Below are positions 18,205-27,500 of a stretch of DNA of 64,000 nucleotides, piece after piece (the first letter of the stretch is position 1; each line of letters begins with the position of its first letter). The notes beneath the pieces are model-generated. The model ran no database searches. It saw nothing but the letters and a program-made list of their open reading frames with translations, and was not told the origin of the DNA. Location of the stretch: NCBI GenBank assembly GCA_902785705.1, contig CACZZN010000001.1, forward strand, positions 174,829 through 238,828, written 5' to 3'. A program made the translations under genes and the position numbers. This stretch comes from an uncultured Veillonellaceae bacterium. Lineage in GTDB: Bacteria > Bacillota > Negativicutes > Selenomonadales > Selenomonadaceae.

Positions 18205-19608
18205 TCAGTTGCCTGACAAAATGCTCATCATCACGTCGCGGGCAATCGGCGCGGCCGTTCTCCCGCCTTCGCCCCCATTTTCCACCAGAACCGCAAAAGC
18301 AATCGTACGCTCCGGCAGCCTTGCAGAGCCGATGAACCACGCGTGGTCATCTCCCGCGGGATTTTCAGCCGTGCCTGTCTTGCCGAACACCGGCACATCG
18401 CTGACCGCTGCCGCCGTTCCGGTTCCTTTTTCCACGACATCGCGCATCCATGCCGAAATCATGCGGGCACGCTCTTCTGTCGTCGCGGCAGCCCATTCTT
18501 CAGGCTGCGTCTTATGCAGGACAGCTCCGGACGGCGACAGGACCTCATCGATCATATAAGGCTTCATGATGATGCCGCCATGCACCATCGCCGCAGCCAG
18601 AAGCGCCATATGCATCGGCGTCACCAGAAGCGAACTCTGTCCGATGCCGATTTGCGCCAAATCCCCCGAATCCAAATGATAGAAGTCCGGCAGGTGGTTC
18701 CCATTCTCCATCAGTTCCCCTTGCAGCGGCCTATCAAACGCAAACCGATGAAATCCATCGGAAAGCCCCTGCCCGCCAAGCCGCATCCCCAAGGTGCCAA
18801 AGGTAACATTGCAGGATTCGCGGATTGCCTCGCCCAGCGTCAGCTTTCCATGCGCTTCATCATGGCTTTCCTTGATGGTATAGCCGCCGCCCACATCCAG
18901 CAGTCCGCTGCATTCAAAGAATTCCCCCGGATCCGTGATCTGTTTTTCCAGCGCGATATCCGCGATCATCGGCTTGATTGTGGAGCCCGGCGGGTAAAGC
19001 CCCGCCAGCGGGCGGTTCAGCAGCGGACTGTCCTCCCGCTGCAGCAGACCGTCCCACTGCGCTTCGATGTCCGACGGGTCAAAGGACGGACTGCTGACCA
19101 AAGCCAACACCGCACCTGTATCCGCGTCCAACACCACAACCGCGCCGCGCCGTCCGTCCAGCCCATCCCATGCCGCCTGCTGGACATCCGCATCGATGGT
19201 CAGCCGGACATGATTCCCATGGTCCGCCGCAAAAAGCTGCGCCACGGGGCCCATGCGTCCCATTTCATCGGTGATGCCCAGAAGCGTTCGGTTCGCATAG
19301 CCTTCCAGCCCTGCGCTCCCCGTTGATTCCCCGAAATAGCCGGTCACCGGCGCCATCATCTTTCCGTAGGGATAGGAACGTGCTCCCGGCAAATCGCTCT
19401 CCGCCAGCGGCCGTCCTTTTGCATCCAGCAGGGAACCCCGCCAGATGTGGTCTTCCCCCACAGAGCTGCGCGGATTGAGTGGATGCAGGGCCAATGCCTC
19501 CGATTGGAACGTCATCAGATAGGCCACATAGGCCATCAGGACACCAAATGCCAGCATGAGCAGTGTCGCCGCATGCAGGATCTGCTTTTTCATGCGTTCC
19601 TCCATCAT
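18205..19608 (-). CDS. Penicillin-binding protein 2-type transpeptidase
   Basis: 467 residues, short for a class B PBP because the N-terminal dimerisation region is small, as in PbpA of the mycobacterial pknB locus. A membrane anchor lies at about 12-32. Transpeptidase motifs: STIK (SxxK) near residue 213, SCN (SxN), and KTGTAE (KTG). It crosslinks peptidoglycan with the FtsW/RodA glycosyltransferase encoded just before it; the two genes overlap by ATGA. A start at 19593 (MKKQILH) with GGAGG 5 bases upstream is equally possible. Confidence 0.9.
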   Translation of the reverse strand: MMEERMKKQILHAATLLMLAFGVLMAYVAYLMTFQSEALALHPLNPRSSVGEDHIWRGSLLDAKGRPLAESDLPGARSYPYGKMMAPVTGYFGESTGSAGLEGYANRTLLGITDEMGRMGPVAQLFAADHGNHVRLTIDADVQQAAWDGLDGRRGAVVVLDADTGAVLALVSSPSFDPSDIEAQWDGLLQREDSPLLNRPLAGLYPPGSTIKPMIADIALEKQITDPGEFFECSGLLDVGGGYTIKESHDEAHGKLTLGEAIRESCNVTFGTLGMRLGGQGLSDGFHRFAFDRPLQGELMENGNHLPDFYHLDSGDLAQIGIGQSSLLVTPMHMALLAAAMVHGGIIMKPYMIDEVLSPSGAVLHKTQPEEWAAATTEERARMISAWMRDVVEKGTGTAAAVSDVPVFGKTGTAENPAGDDHAWFIGSARLPERTIAFAVLVENGGEGGRTAAPIARDVMMSILSGN

Positions 19609-20879
19609 GCTCCCTCCCCGCGGGATACGGCAATCAAAATGCCCAGCAGCAAAAAGCTGGATACCATGGAACTGCCGCCATAACTGATGAAGGGAAGCGT
19701 GATTCCCGTGAGCGGCAGGAATTTCGTGACTCCTGCGATGATGATGAATGCCTGCAGGAAAAAGACGGATGCGGCTCCCGCAGCCAGCAGCATGTGGGCA
19801 GTCTGCCTGCGAGTGAGCGCCACACGGATGCCCTCATAGAAGAACAGCAGATAGGCCAGCATGACCATCAGCGCGCCAACTAGGCCGAATTCCTCCGCAA
19901 TGGCGGAAAAAATGAAATCCGTATGCACTTCCGGGATGATGCCCGGATGCCCGAAGCCAAAGCCCGTTCCCCAGACACCCCCTGTTCCGAGGGCAAAGAG
20001 CGACTGCACGACCTGATAGGCCATGCCGCCCGGATCCTGCCAGGGATCCAGCCAGATATCGAAGCGTACCCTCACGTGCCCGAACATGAAATAGCTCAGG
20101 ACCGCAGCCAGCGAAAATGCCGCGCACGCAATGCACACATAGGAACGGCTGCCGGTCGCCATATAGGTCATGAACACCGCAATCCCGAAGAAGAGCAGGG
20201 CGGAGCCAAGATCCTTTGCCACCACGAACATCAAGATAGCCGCGCTCCAGATGCAGAGGAGCGGCGCGATAAAGCGAAAGGGCGGCAGCCGCAGGAGAAG
20301 CAGTTTCCTGCTGGGGAGGGACAGCATGTGCCGATGCTCCGAAAGATACGCCGCCAAAAAGAGCACCAGCAGGATCTTCCCGAATTCCGACGGCTGCACG
20401 CGGAAGCTGCCCAAGACGATCCAGTTGCGGCTCCCCCCGATTTCCGTACCGAAAAGCAACGGAAGAACGAGCAGTACGACACAGCCGATGCCGAGAAGAT
20501 AGGGATATTCCGTCAGCCGCAGCGTGAATTTTCGGAGCCGCAGCATGAGCAGGAACAGCAGCATCCCAATACAGAGCCATTTCAGCTGCGCCGGCAAAAG
20601 CTCCATCTTCAGCCGTGCCAGCATCATAAGCCCGATGGAGGTCAAAAACAGCGCCGTCGGGAACATCCAAGGATCCGCAGGCGGCCGGCTGTGAAGCAGC
20701 ACGAACTGGATCAGCGCCGCAAGCAGGATGCATACACACATCCACGGAATATAAGGCAGCTCCACGAGCTGCTCCAGAATGGGATGCCCCATTCCCTGCT
20801 GCCGCAGCAGCAGGATGCCGAGCCCGGTCAGCATAATGCCCAAAGGCGGCAGCATGAGTGTCCAGCTTTCATTCCGCAT
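19605..20879 (-). CDS. FtsW/RodA/SpoVE-family peptidoglycan glycosyltransferase
   Basis: 424 residues with about ten or eleven membrane helices. SEDS features visible are GGSRNWIVLGSFRVQPSE in the middle and GITLPFISYGGSS near the C-terminus. It polymerises lipid II and pairs with the class B PBP next to it. The start at 20879 (MRNESW) has GGTGG 6 bases upstream and overlaps the phosphatase gene by 11 bases; the longer reading from 20906 has no ribosome site. Whether it serves elongation or division cannot be told from sequence. Confidence 0.92.
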   Translation of the reverse strand: MRNESWTLMLPPLGIMLTGLGILLLRQQGMGHPILEQLVELPYIPWMCVCILLAALIQFVLLHSRPPADPWMFPTALFLTSIGLMMLARLKMELLPAQLKWLCIGMLLFLLMLRLRKFTLRLTEYPYLLGIGCVVLLVLPLLFGTEIGGSRNWIVLGSFRVQPSEFGKILLVLFLAAYLSEHRHMLSLPSRKLLLLRLPPFRFIAPLLCIWSAAILMFVVAKDLGSALLFFGIAVFMTYMATGSRSYVCIACAAFSLAAVLSYFMFGHVRVRFDIWLDPWQDPGGMAYQVVQSLFALGTGGVWGTGFGFGHPGIIPEVHTDFIFSAIAEEFGLVGALMVMLAYLLFFYEGIRVALTRRQTAHMLLAAGAASVFFLQAFIIIAGVTKFLPLTGITLPFISYGGSSMVSSFLLLGILIAVSRGEGA

Positions 20880-21582
20880 CCCAAGCCACCACCAGAACTG
20901 AAACATTATCCGTCCCGCCGGCCTGCAGTGCCCGCTGGACCAACCGCTCGGACAGATCGCCGTCCATCTGCAGGATTTCCAGGATCTCCTCGTCTGTCAC
21001 CATATTCGTCAGGCCATCCGTACAGAGCAGCAGACAATCTCCGGCTTCCAGCAGAAAGCTGCCGCCGTCCACCTGCACATCGGGCACCACGCCGACCGCA
21101 CGCGTCAGCACATTGCGCCTCGGATGTGACCTCGCTTCCTCTGCCGTAATGCTTCCGCTTTCCAGAAGCTCCTCCACATAGGAGTGATCTTTCGTGATCT
21201 GCAGCAGGGAGCCGCCGCGCATGAGATAGAGCCTGCTGTCCCCGACATGGGCATAATATGCCGTGTCCTCATGGATGTGCAGCAGCGTCGCTGTGGTTCC
21301 CATGCCGCGATATGCGGGAAAATCCTTTGCCGTCCGCAAAATGACATCATTGGCCTGACGCACCGCCAGCGACAGGACCTGCGCATTCCACGGGACAGGT
21401 GTTTCCTGCAGTACATGCCGAACCGTCTCCACAAGGCTCCGGCTCGCCACTTCCCCCGCCGCATGGCCGCCCATGCCGTCCGCCACCAGAAAAGTATCCG
21501 GCGCGAAACTCGCTACGGCATCTTCGTTGATTGGGCGGACACAGCCCACGTCGGTCGCTTCATATACCCGCACAACCCTCAC
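20869..21582 (-). CDS. PP2C-family Ser/Thr protein phosphatase (Stp/PrpC/PstP type)
   Basis: 237 residues. PPM motifs: VRPINEDA (motif 1 Asp), FLVADGMGGHAAGE, GTTATLL, HVGDSRLYL, and GTDNVSVLVV at the end. It lacks a membrane tail. It would reverse PknB phosphorylation. The GTG start at 21582 overlaps the TGA of the FHA gene (GTGA), which couples their translation and argues for this non-ATG start. Confidence 0.95.
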   Translation of the reverse strand: MRVVRVYEATDVGCVRPINEDAVASFAPDTFLVADGMGGHAAGEVASRSLVETVRHVLQETPVPWNAQVLSLAVRQANDVILRTAKDFPAYRGMGTTATLLHIHEDTAYYAHVGDSRLYLMRGGSLLQITKDHSYVEELLESGSITAEEARSHPRRNVLTRAVGVVPDVQVDGGSFLLEAGDCLLLCTDGLTNMVTDEEILEILQMDGDLSERLVQRALQAGGTDNVSVLVVAWDAE

Positions 21583-22028
21583 CTCTCAAACCTCAATACA
21601 ACAAACCCGATCCGGATCCGATCCCCATCCTTCAAATAGGCCTTTCCGCGCAAAGGCTCGTCATTGAGCTCTGCCGGATTGATGCTGCCCAGATCCTCGA
21701 CAACATACAGATTTTTATGCGGATAGATCACCAAATGATGATGGGATACGAACCCCTCCGGGATCACGATATCGTTGTCCTTTCCGCGTCCGATGGAGAT
21801 ACCGTCGGAAAACGCAAAGCGCCGCCCCATGAGCTCTCTTTGCTGCGCTTCCAGCACCGTGAGCGCCGCTCCGGTTTCAGCGGTGTCCGACTGTATTTTT
21901 TTCTCCTGTTTCCTGATATCACGGAACATCATGCCCGAAAGCCGCAGAACGAACAACAGCAGGAAAAAGAGCATGCCGTATTCCAACGCCACGGACAGCG
22001 CTTTCATCAAAAAAGCCGATACTGGCAA
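21579..22028 (-). CDS. Membrane-anchored FHA-domain protein (FhaB-like)
   Basis: 149 residues. One helix (about 14-33) is followed by an FHA domain (about 70-149) beginning GRGKDNDIVI. The pThr-contact motif reads SHHHLVI instead of the usual SRxH, and the later motif GSINPAELND departs from GSTNGTxVN, so phosphothreonine binding may be weak or altered. The TTG at 22028 is the start: GAGGTG lies 7 bases upstream, whereas the first ATG (22007) has no site. In mycobacteria the matching gene recruits cell-wall enzymes. Confidence 0.85.
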   Translation of the reverse strand: MPVSAFLMKALSVALEYGMLFFLLLFVLRLSGMMFRDIRKQEKKIQSDTAETGAALTVLEAQQRELMGRRFAFSDGISIGRGKDNDIVIPEGFVSHHHLVIYPHKNLYVVEDLGSINPAELNDEPLRGKAYLKDGDRIRIGFVVLRFER

Positions 22029-22029
22029 A

Positions 22030-22758
22030 TCAAATCACCTCATAAGCTATGACCGTGCTGCCCATCTGTATCTCATCCCCATGGCACAGACAGCAGCAGT
22101 CCTTGCGCTTCCGATTCACATACGTCCCGTTCAGGCTGCCCGCATCGTGCAGGATATGACGATGCCGCTCATAGATGATATAGGCATGCACGCGCGAGGC
22201 ATTCACATCCGTCAAAAGGAAATCATTTTTTTCCCTTCGCCCCATATAGATCTGGCTCTCCCCGATCACCAAACTGGCATCCTGATCCGGTCCTTCCAGC
22301 ACCCTGAGCACGGCAATCCGCCTCTTTTTCGGCAGGTTCAGCGGCGCGTCGAATTTTCTGCGCTCCAGCACCAGCGTATGCGGCTCTTCCTGCTCGGAAG
22401 TTTCCTGCGTGGTATCGCTGCAGACGACCTCCACGCCAGTGAGCCCCTCCTTCTTCTCCATGCGGATCCGGAGCTTTCCATCCAGAAAACAGTCCTCCCG
22501 GATGACGAGCCGGTCTGCCGCCTCATAGAGCTCATCCAGCATGCGCGCGGCGCACAGGCGCTGATAGTCCTCCTCCCCAAGCAGCAAGGAACAGTCGTTG
22601 GGGAGAAGCACCTCATCCCCGACCTTTTTCTTCGAGCGCAGCAGTCCCTGCTCCAAAGCGCGCACCAATTCCGCAGGCTCCAGAGCACTGGCGAACCTGC
22701 GGTTGAAAAAGCCCTCGATGTGATTCCCTAAAAAATTCTCCAGATTTTTCAATCCCAT
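22030..22758 (-). CDS. DUF3662/FHA-domain protein (FhaA-like)
   Basis: 242 residues. The N-terminal DUF3662 domain (about 1-115; GLKNLENFLGNHIEGFF) is followed by a variable linker and a canonical FHA domain (about 160-240) with GRREKNDFLL, NASRVHAYI and GSLNGTYVN. It is expected to bind phosphorylated PknB or its substrates. The ATG at 22758 is 8 bases after AGGAAG; the in-frame GTG at 22767 is too close to it. It is the first gene of the kinase-phosphatase-cell-wall set. Confidence 0.9.
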   Translation of the reverse strand: MGLKNLENFLGNHIEGFFNRRFASALEPAELVRALEQGLLRSKKKVGDEVLLPNDCSLLLGEEDYQRLCAARMLDELYEAADRLVIREDCFLDGKLRIRMEKKEGLTGVEVVCSDTTQETSEQEEPHTLVLERRKFDAPLNLPKKRRIAVLRVLEGPDQDASLVIGESQIYMGRREKNDFLLTDVNASRVHAYIIYERHRHILHDAGSLNGTYVNRKRKDCCCLCHGDEIQMGSTVIAYEVI

Positions 22759-22770
22759 AAAGCGCACTTC

Positions 22771-23802
22771 CTAATTCATATGGCGATTCCGCAGCTGCCC
22801 GCACGCCGCATCAATATCCGTTCCCATTTCCCTGCGCACAGTCACGTTGATATGACGGCTCTGCAGCATCGTTTCGAAATGCCGGATACGCTCCGGGGAC
22901 GGGCGCAGCAGATTCCGTTCCACAACCGGGTTGATGGGAATGAGATTCACGCTGGCCAGCTGCCCGGAAAGCAGGCTGCAAAGCTCACGCGCATGCTCTT
23001 CGCCATCATTCAGGTGATCGATGAGGATGTACTCATAGGTCACGCGGCGCTTTGTCCGCTCCCCATAGGCTCGTCCCGCCTCCACCACATCCCGAAGCGG
23101 GTATTTGCGATTGATGGGCATGAGCTCCGACCGCAGGGCATCGTTCGGCGCATGCAGGGAAATCGAAAGATTCACGGGGATTCCCTCCTCCATGAGCCGA
23201 TAAATCCCCGGAACGATCCCCGACGTGGAGATCGTGAAATTCCGATACCCCATCCCCAGCGCATAAGGCTCATGCATAAGATGCAGAAAGCCGAGAAGCG
23301 CCTCATAGTTCATCAAAGGCTCTCCGGAGCCCATGACAACCACCGTATCCACGCCGCTGCCTTCCTCCCGCAGGAAATCCTGGATATGGAGCGCCTGTGC
23401 AAACATTTCTCCTGTGGTAAGATCCCGCTCCATGCCGTGCAGGGTAGAGGCGCAGAACTTGCAGCCCATATTGCATCCGGCCTGGGATGAGATGCAGATG
23501 CTGTTGCCGTAGGGCTGGCGCATGAGCACCGTTTCCACCGCCGTGCCATCCGCGAAGCGCAGCAGCAGCTTGGTCGTCAGTCCATCCGCGGAATCCAGCC
23601 GCGCCTGCTCCTCGGGACGCAGGATCTCATGCTGCGCCGAAAGCTTTTGCCGCAGTTCCTTGGAAAGATTCGTCATCTCCCCAAAGGTGCGTGCGCCGCG
23701 TTGATACATCCATTCCGCAGTCTGCCTTGCACGGAACTTCGGCTGTCCCAGCTCCGCAAACTGCTCCTGCAATGCCCCCAATGTCATGCCGAAAAGGTTC
23801 AT
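22771..23802 (-). CDS. rlmN: Dual-specificity RNA methyltransferase RlmN
   Basis: 343 residues, the standard length. The radical SAM motif is CNMGCKFC (CxxxCxxC), GSGEPLMN follows, and further conserved Cys residues include one near residue 335 (DIDAACGQL). It methylates C2 of A2503 in 23S rRNA and A37 of some tRNAs using two SAM. It lies 12 bases after rsmB and 12 before the FHA gene. Confidence 0.96.
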   Translation of the reverse strand: MNLFGMTLGALQEQFAELGQPKFRARQTAEWMYQRGARTFGEMTNLSKELRQKLSAQHEILRPEEQARLDSADGLTTKLLLRFADGTAVETVLMRQPYGNSICISSQAGCNMGCKFCASTLHGMERDLTTGEMFAQALHIQDFLREEGSGVDTVVVMGSGEPLMNYEALLGFLHLMHEPYALGMGYRNFTISTSGIVPGIYRLMEEGIPVNLSISLHAPNDALRSELMPINRKYPLRDVVEAGRAYGERTKRRVTYEYILIDHLNDGEEHARELCSLLSGQLASVNLIPINPVVERNLLRPSPERIRHFETMLQSRHINVTVRREMGTDIDAACGQLRNRHMN

Positions 23803-23814
23803 GGTGCGCCCCCA

Positions 23815-25149
23815 TCATCTTATGCGTTTCATCCTCGCAATAAAGAACCCGTCGGTTCCATCCCTTTGCGGATAAAGCTGCACCATTGCTTCCTCCCGCT
23901 TCTTGAGCGGAAGGAAAGCTCCGGTCTGCTCCAAGGAAAAGTCGGCATGCTCCCGCAGGAACTGCTCCACGACCTCTTGATTCTCCCCACGCTCGATCGT
24001 GCAGGTGCTGTAAACCAGCACGCCGCCCGCTTTGACCGCCTTTGCCGCGCTGCGGAGGATCTCCATCTGCAGCCTCGGCAAATCTTTCAGATCCTGTTCG
24101 CTTTTGTTCCATCTGGCATCGGGCTTCCGCCTGAGCACGCCCAGCCCTGAACAGGGGGCATCCACCAGCACACGGTCTGCCCTGCCGAAAAATTTTGTCC
24201 CGGCTTCACGCGCATCCATCAGCATCGGCTCTATGATGGAGATGCCCATCCGCTCCGCGTTTTCCCGGATGCGATTCAATTTGTGCTCATAGATGTCTCC
24301 TGCCACGATATGCCCCCGATTTTCCATGAGGGCCGCCAGGTGCGTCGTCTTGCCGCCCGGCGCGGCACAGCAGTCCAGCACGAATTCCCCGGGCTTTGCG
24401 CCCACCACATGCGCCACGAGCATGGAGCTCTCATCCTGCACCTGGCAGAGCCCCTGCTGCAGGGGAGCCAGCTCGTCCAATGCCCCATGCGACCTGCACA
24501 GAATGCCCTCCGGGACCCACGCGGATACCGTCCCCTCCGCGCCGGATGCCGCCAGCATCTCCAGCACTTGTTTCCGCGTGCTCTTCCACGTGTTCACCCG
24601 CAGGGAGAGCACCGCTTCCTCGTTGTCAAACGCGCAGAGCCGTGCCGCCTCCTCGTAGCCGAAGGCCTTCACCCAGCGCTTCACCAGCCAGTACGGATGA
24701 CAGGCGGCAAGGGCAAGATGCTCTGTTCCATGACCTTTTCCTTCGGGGAATTTTGCCCTTTCAGGCTCGCGCACCGCCGTGCGGAGCACCGCATTCACGA
24801 ATTTCACCGTTCCCGCATGCCCATATTTCTTGGTGAGCTCCACAGATTCATTGCAGGCAGCCGAAGCAGGCACACGATCCAGGTAAAAAAGCTGATAGAT
24901 GCCCAGCCGCAGGATGGCCCGCACCATCGGCGGCAGTTTTCCCATCGGGCGGTTGAGATATTTCCGCAGGATCCAGTCCACGGTATCTCCGGCCTTGACC
25001 GTCCCATAGACCAGTTCCGTGCAGAACCTGCGATCCACATCGCCAAGCCCCGCACGGCGAAGCTCCTGCGCCAGAGCCACATTCGCGTAAGCTCCCTTTT
25101 CCCTGACCTCGAACAGCACCCGTACAGCGGCCTCCCGCGCTTTGTCCAT
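23815..25149 (-). CDS. rsmB: 16S rRNA (cytosine-967-C5)-methyltransferase RsmB
   Basis: 444 residues. An N-terminal NusB-like domain (about 1-135) is fused to a SAM-dependent C5 methyltransferase. CCAAPGGKTTHLA is the SAM loop, DAPCSGLGVLRRKPDARW holds one catalytic Cys, and YSTCTIERGENQ holds the second. It sits between the DUF116 gene and rlmN, the usual place in this cluster. Confidence 0.96.
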   Translation of the reverse strand: MDKAREAAVRVLFEVREKGAYANVALAQELRRAGLGDVDRRFCTELVYGTVKAGDTVDWILRKYLNRPMGKLPPMVRAILRLGIYQLFYLDRVPASAACNESVELTKKYGHAGTVKFVNAVLRTAVREPERAKFPEGKGHGTEHLALAACHPYWLVKRWVKAFGYEEAARLCAFDNEEAVLSLRVNTWKSTRKQVLEMLAASGAEGTVSAWVPEGILCRSHGALDELAPLQQGLCQVQDESSMLVAHVVGAKPGEFVLDCCAAPGGKTTHLAALMENRGHIVAGDIYEHKLNRIRENAERMGISIIEPMLMDAREAGTKFFGRADRVLVDAPCSGLGVLRRKPDARWNKSEQDLKDLPRLQMEILRSAAKAVKAGGVLVYSTCTIERGENQEVVEQFLREHADFSLEQTGAFLPLKKREEAMVQLYPQRDGTDGFFIARMKRIR

Positions 25150-25153
25150 CCCG

Positions 25154-25930
25154 TCACTTCCCGTCTTTTGGCAGGATCACTGCCTCCAGCGCTTTGCGCA
25201 CCTCATCCATATCCACCTTCGTATTGTAGCAGGGACCGTTCGGGCGCATATTGAGAACGCCCACCGCAGGCAACGGATATACATCCTGAATGCCGCTCAT
25301 GAGATCGCGCTCACATGCCACCGCAAGCACCGCCTTTGGGCGCGTTTCCCTTACCATCTGCCTGGCAAGCGTCCCGCCCGTTGCCACGAGGAAATGGAAT
25401 CCCATTTCCTCCGACAGGTTCACCAGATCCGCAATGTTGCATCTGCCGCAGCGCTTGCAGTTCTTCGGATCCCGTGTGATCTTGTGGGGGCAGTCCGCGA
25501 GCTGCAGGCAGTGCGGGGTGATGACGAGCAGCCTGTCCGCAGGCACGCGGATGCCGCGCCGCGCAAACAGCAGATTGCTCACCGCAATAAAGGAGCCCTC
25601 CAGCTTTCTCCTGCGGATGCCGAGCAAGCCGCCGATCCGCACCGCCATGGGAAACAGAAACCGTATCATCTGGTAAGTCTGCTTCTGCAAGACGGAAAGG
25701 TATGGCAGCCCTTTCACCGCAAGCGCCATATTGACGACGACTAGGATGCCGAAAAGCAGGGACGCCGCAAGCAGCACGCCGAACCACTGCGCCAATCCCT
25801 CATGAATATTTTCCAGACCGAGATAGCTGATCTTCCAGATCCCGCCAAACAAGGCTGCCAGCACAAGCATGGCCAGCAGCAGCATGCCGAGGAACAGCCG
25901 CTTTTTCGGACGCTGTACAGCCAAATCCAT
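25154..25930 (-). CDS. DUF116 membrane protein with Cys-rich domain
   Basis: 258 residues. Two hydrophobic helices (about 15-37 and 50-75) precede a soluble domain with LLVITPHCLQLADCPHKI and CKRCGRCNIADL, Cys pairs typical of DUF116 and possibly a metal or Fe-S site. The function is not established. The start at 25930 (MDLAVQRPKKR) has GGGAGA 8 bases upstream; the longer open frame to 26122 only overlaps fmt. It is regularly found between fmt and rsmB in Negativicutes and Clostridia. Confidence 0.85.
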   Translation of the reverse strand: MDLAVQRPKKRLFLGMLLLAMLVLAALFGGIWKISYLGLENIHEGLAQWFGVLLAASLLFGILVVVNMALAVKGLPYLSVLQKQTYQMIRFLFPMAVRIGGLLGIRRRKLEGSFIAVSNLLFARRGIRVPADRLLVITPHCLQLADCPHKITRDPKNCKRCGRCNIADLVNLSEEMGFHFLVATGGTLARQMVRETRPKAVLAVACERDLMSGIQDVYPLPAVGVLNMRPNGPCYNTKVDMDEVRKALEAVILPKDGK

Positions 25931-25952
25931 CACAATGATCTCCCTCTGCCCC

Positions 25953-26888
25953 TCAATCTCCGAAGCGCGCAGGCAGCTTGATCGCATGCCCACGCAGATA
26001 TTCCACTGCCGGCATTCGCTTGCCGTTCGGCGCCTGAAGCTCCAGAATCTGAAGCGCACCGCTCCCCGCAGCAACCAGCAGTCCTTTATCGTCCGCCTGC
26101 AGGATTTCTCCTGCCGCACCATGTTCCTGCTCCATCAGGCGGGTACGCCATATCTTGTATTTCTGACTGCCCAAAAAGGTGTAGGCGCCCGGCCAGGAAT
26201 CCAGCCCGCGCACAAGATTGTGTATCTCCCGCGCTGATTTCCGCCAGTCGATATGCCCTGTTTCCTTCGTCAGCATGGGCGCATAATCGGAATCCGCATC
26301 CACCTGCTTTTCCCGCGGAAGCGTTCCCGCAGAAAGCTGTTCCAGCGTTTCCATCAAAAGCCTTGCGCCGCTGTCCATGAGACGGTCGTGGAGCTCCGCA
26401 AGCGTCATATTCTCAGATATTTCCACTTCCTGCCTCAAAAGCATATCCCCGGTATCCAGCCCGGCATCCATGAACATCGTCGTAACGCCGGTCTTGCTCT
26501 CGCCGTTGATAATGCTCCACTGCATCGGCGCCGCCCCGCGATAGCGCGGCAGCAAAGACGCATGCACATTGATGCAGCCATAAGCGGGAATATCCAAGAC
26601 GCGCTGGGGCAAGATCTGACCAAAGGCCACCACTACGATGAGCTCGGGATTCAAATCCTCCAGCAGTTTCACCGAGTCCTCTGCCTTGAGCTTTTCCGGC
26701 TGATAGACCGGCAGCCCATGCTCCGCAGCCCAGTTCTTCACGGGCGACGGGACAAGCCTCTGTCCGCGCCCCCGCGGCCTGTCCGGCTGCGTCACCACGC
26801 CGATGACCTCCGTCTGCTCCGCCAGCGCCGCAAGGCAGGGAACCGCAAACTCCGGCGTCCCCATGAAAACCACGCGAAAGCGCTTCAT
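25953..26888 (-). CDS. fmt: Methionyl-tRNA formyltransferase
   Basis: 311 residues. RVVFMGTPEFAVPCLAAL at the N-terminus, the catalytic NVHASLLPRYRGAAP (Asn, His) near residue 110 and MDAGLDTGDML are diagnostic. It formylates initiator Met-tRNA. It overlaps def by 4 bases (ATGA); def removes the same formyl group later. Confidence 0.97.
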   Translation of the reverse strand: MKRFRVVFMGTPEFAVPCLAALAEQTEVIGVVTQPDRPRGRGQRLVPSPVKNWAAEHGLPVYQPEKLKAEDSVKLLEDLNPELIVVVAFGQILPQRVLDIPAYGCINVHASLLPRYRGAAPMQWSIINGESKTGVTTMFMDAGLDTGDMLLRQEVEISENMTLAELHDRLMDSGARLLMETLEQLSAGTLPREKQVDADSDYAPMLTKETGHIDWRKSAREIHNLVRGLDSWPGAYTFLGSQKYKIWRTRLMEQEHGAAGEILQADDKGLLVAAGSGALQILELQAPNGKRMPAVEYLRGHAIKLPARFGD

Positions 26889-27349
26889 TTCTTCTTCTCC
26901 CCTTTGTGCAGGTTCTTCGCAATATCGATGAACAGCCTGCCGTCCAGATGATCCAGTTCATGCTGCACGCAGCGCGCCAAAAGGCCGTCTGCCTCAAGCA
27001 CATGCTTTTTCCCGAAACGGTTCAGGAACTCCACTTTCACCGTTTCCGCCCGTTCCACCTCGCCGTACATCTCCGGCACAGAAAGACAGCCCTCCGTATC
27101 GACCGCTGTCCCTTCCTTCTCCGTGATCACAGGATTGATGAGATCATATCGCTTCTCTCCCACATCGATCACGACGGCACGAAGCAGCTTACCGACCTGA
27201 GGCGCCGCGATTCCCACGCCCTCCGAAGCATACATCGTCTCCGCCATATCGTCCAACAGCCGCCGCAGCCGCCGATCGATTTTCTCCACCGGCGCGCAGA
27301 CCTCCTTCAAAACAGGATCGCCTGCCTTCTTGATCTCCAAAAGCGCCAT
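26885..27349 (-). CDS. def: Peptide deformylase
   Basis: 154 residues. All three motifs are present: GVGIAAPQ, EGCLS and QHELDH (metal ligands Cys and two His). It removes the N-formyl group from nascent proteins. First gene of the def-fmt-DUF116-rsmB-rlmN series as seen here; the gap of about 150 bases before it holds the terminator of the gene ahead. Confidence 0.97.
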   Translation of the reverse strand: MALLEIKKAGDPVLKEVCAPVEKIDRRLRRLLDDMAETMYASEGVGIAAPQVGKLLRAVVIDVGEKRYDLINPVITEKEGTAVDTEGCLSVPEMYGEVERAETVKVEFLNRFGKKHVLEADGLLARCVQHELDHLDGRLFIDIAKNLHKGEKKK

Positions 27350-27428
27350 CTTCTATCTCCCTTCCATGTATTCACTCATATCATGATATTATACCCTAAA
27401 ATTTCCCAAAATAAAAGGCATGGCATGC

Positions 27429-27470
27429 TAAAAAAGGCAGTATATGCGTGTATTTTGCATATACTGCCTT
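27429..27470 (-). terminator. Strong terminator ending the glycogen operon
   Basis: A perfect 14-bp stem (27434-27447 with 27457-27470) has a 9-base loop. On the minus strand a run of T follows (A-tract at 27430-27435). It lies about 30 bases after the amylase/MalQ stop codon and separates the glycogen operon from def. Confidence 0.92.
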
Positions 27471-27500
27471 CGGAACCGTCGAAAAATAAGTTCCTTTCCG

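Noticed and set aside
25931..26122. N-terminal extension of the DUF116 protein
   Set aside because: It lies inside fmt and is Arg/Cys-rich noise; the ATG at 25930 has a good ribosome site.
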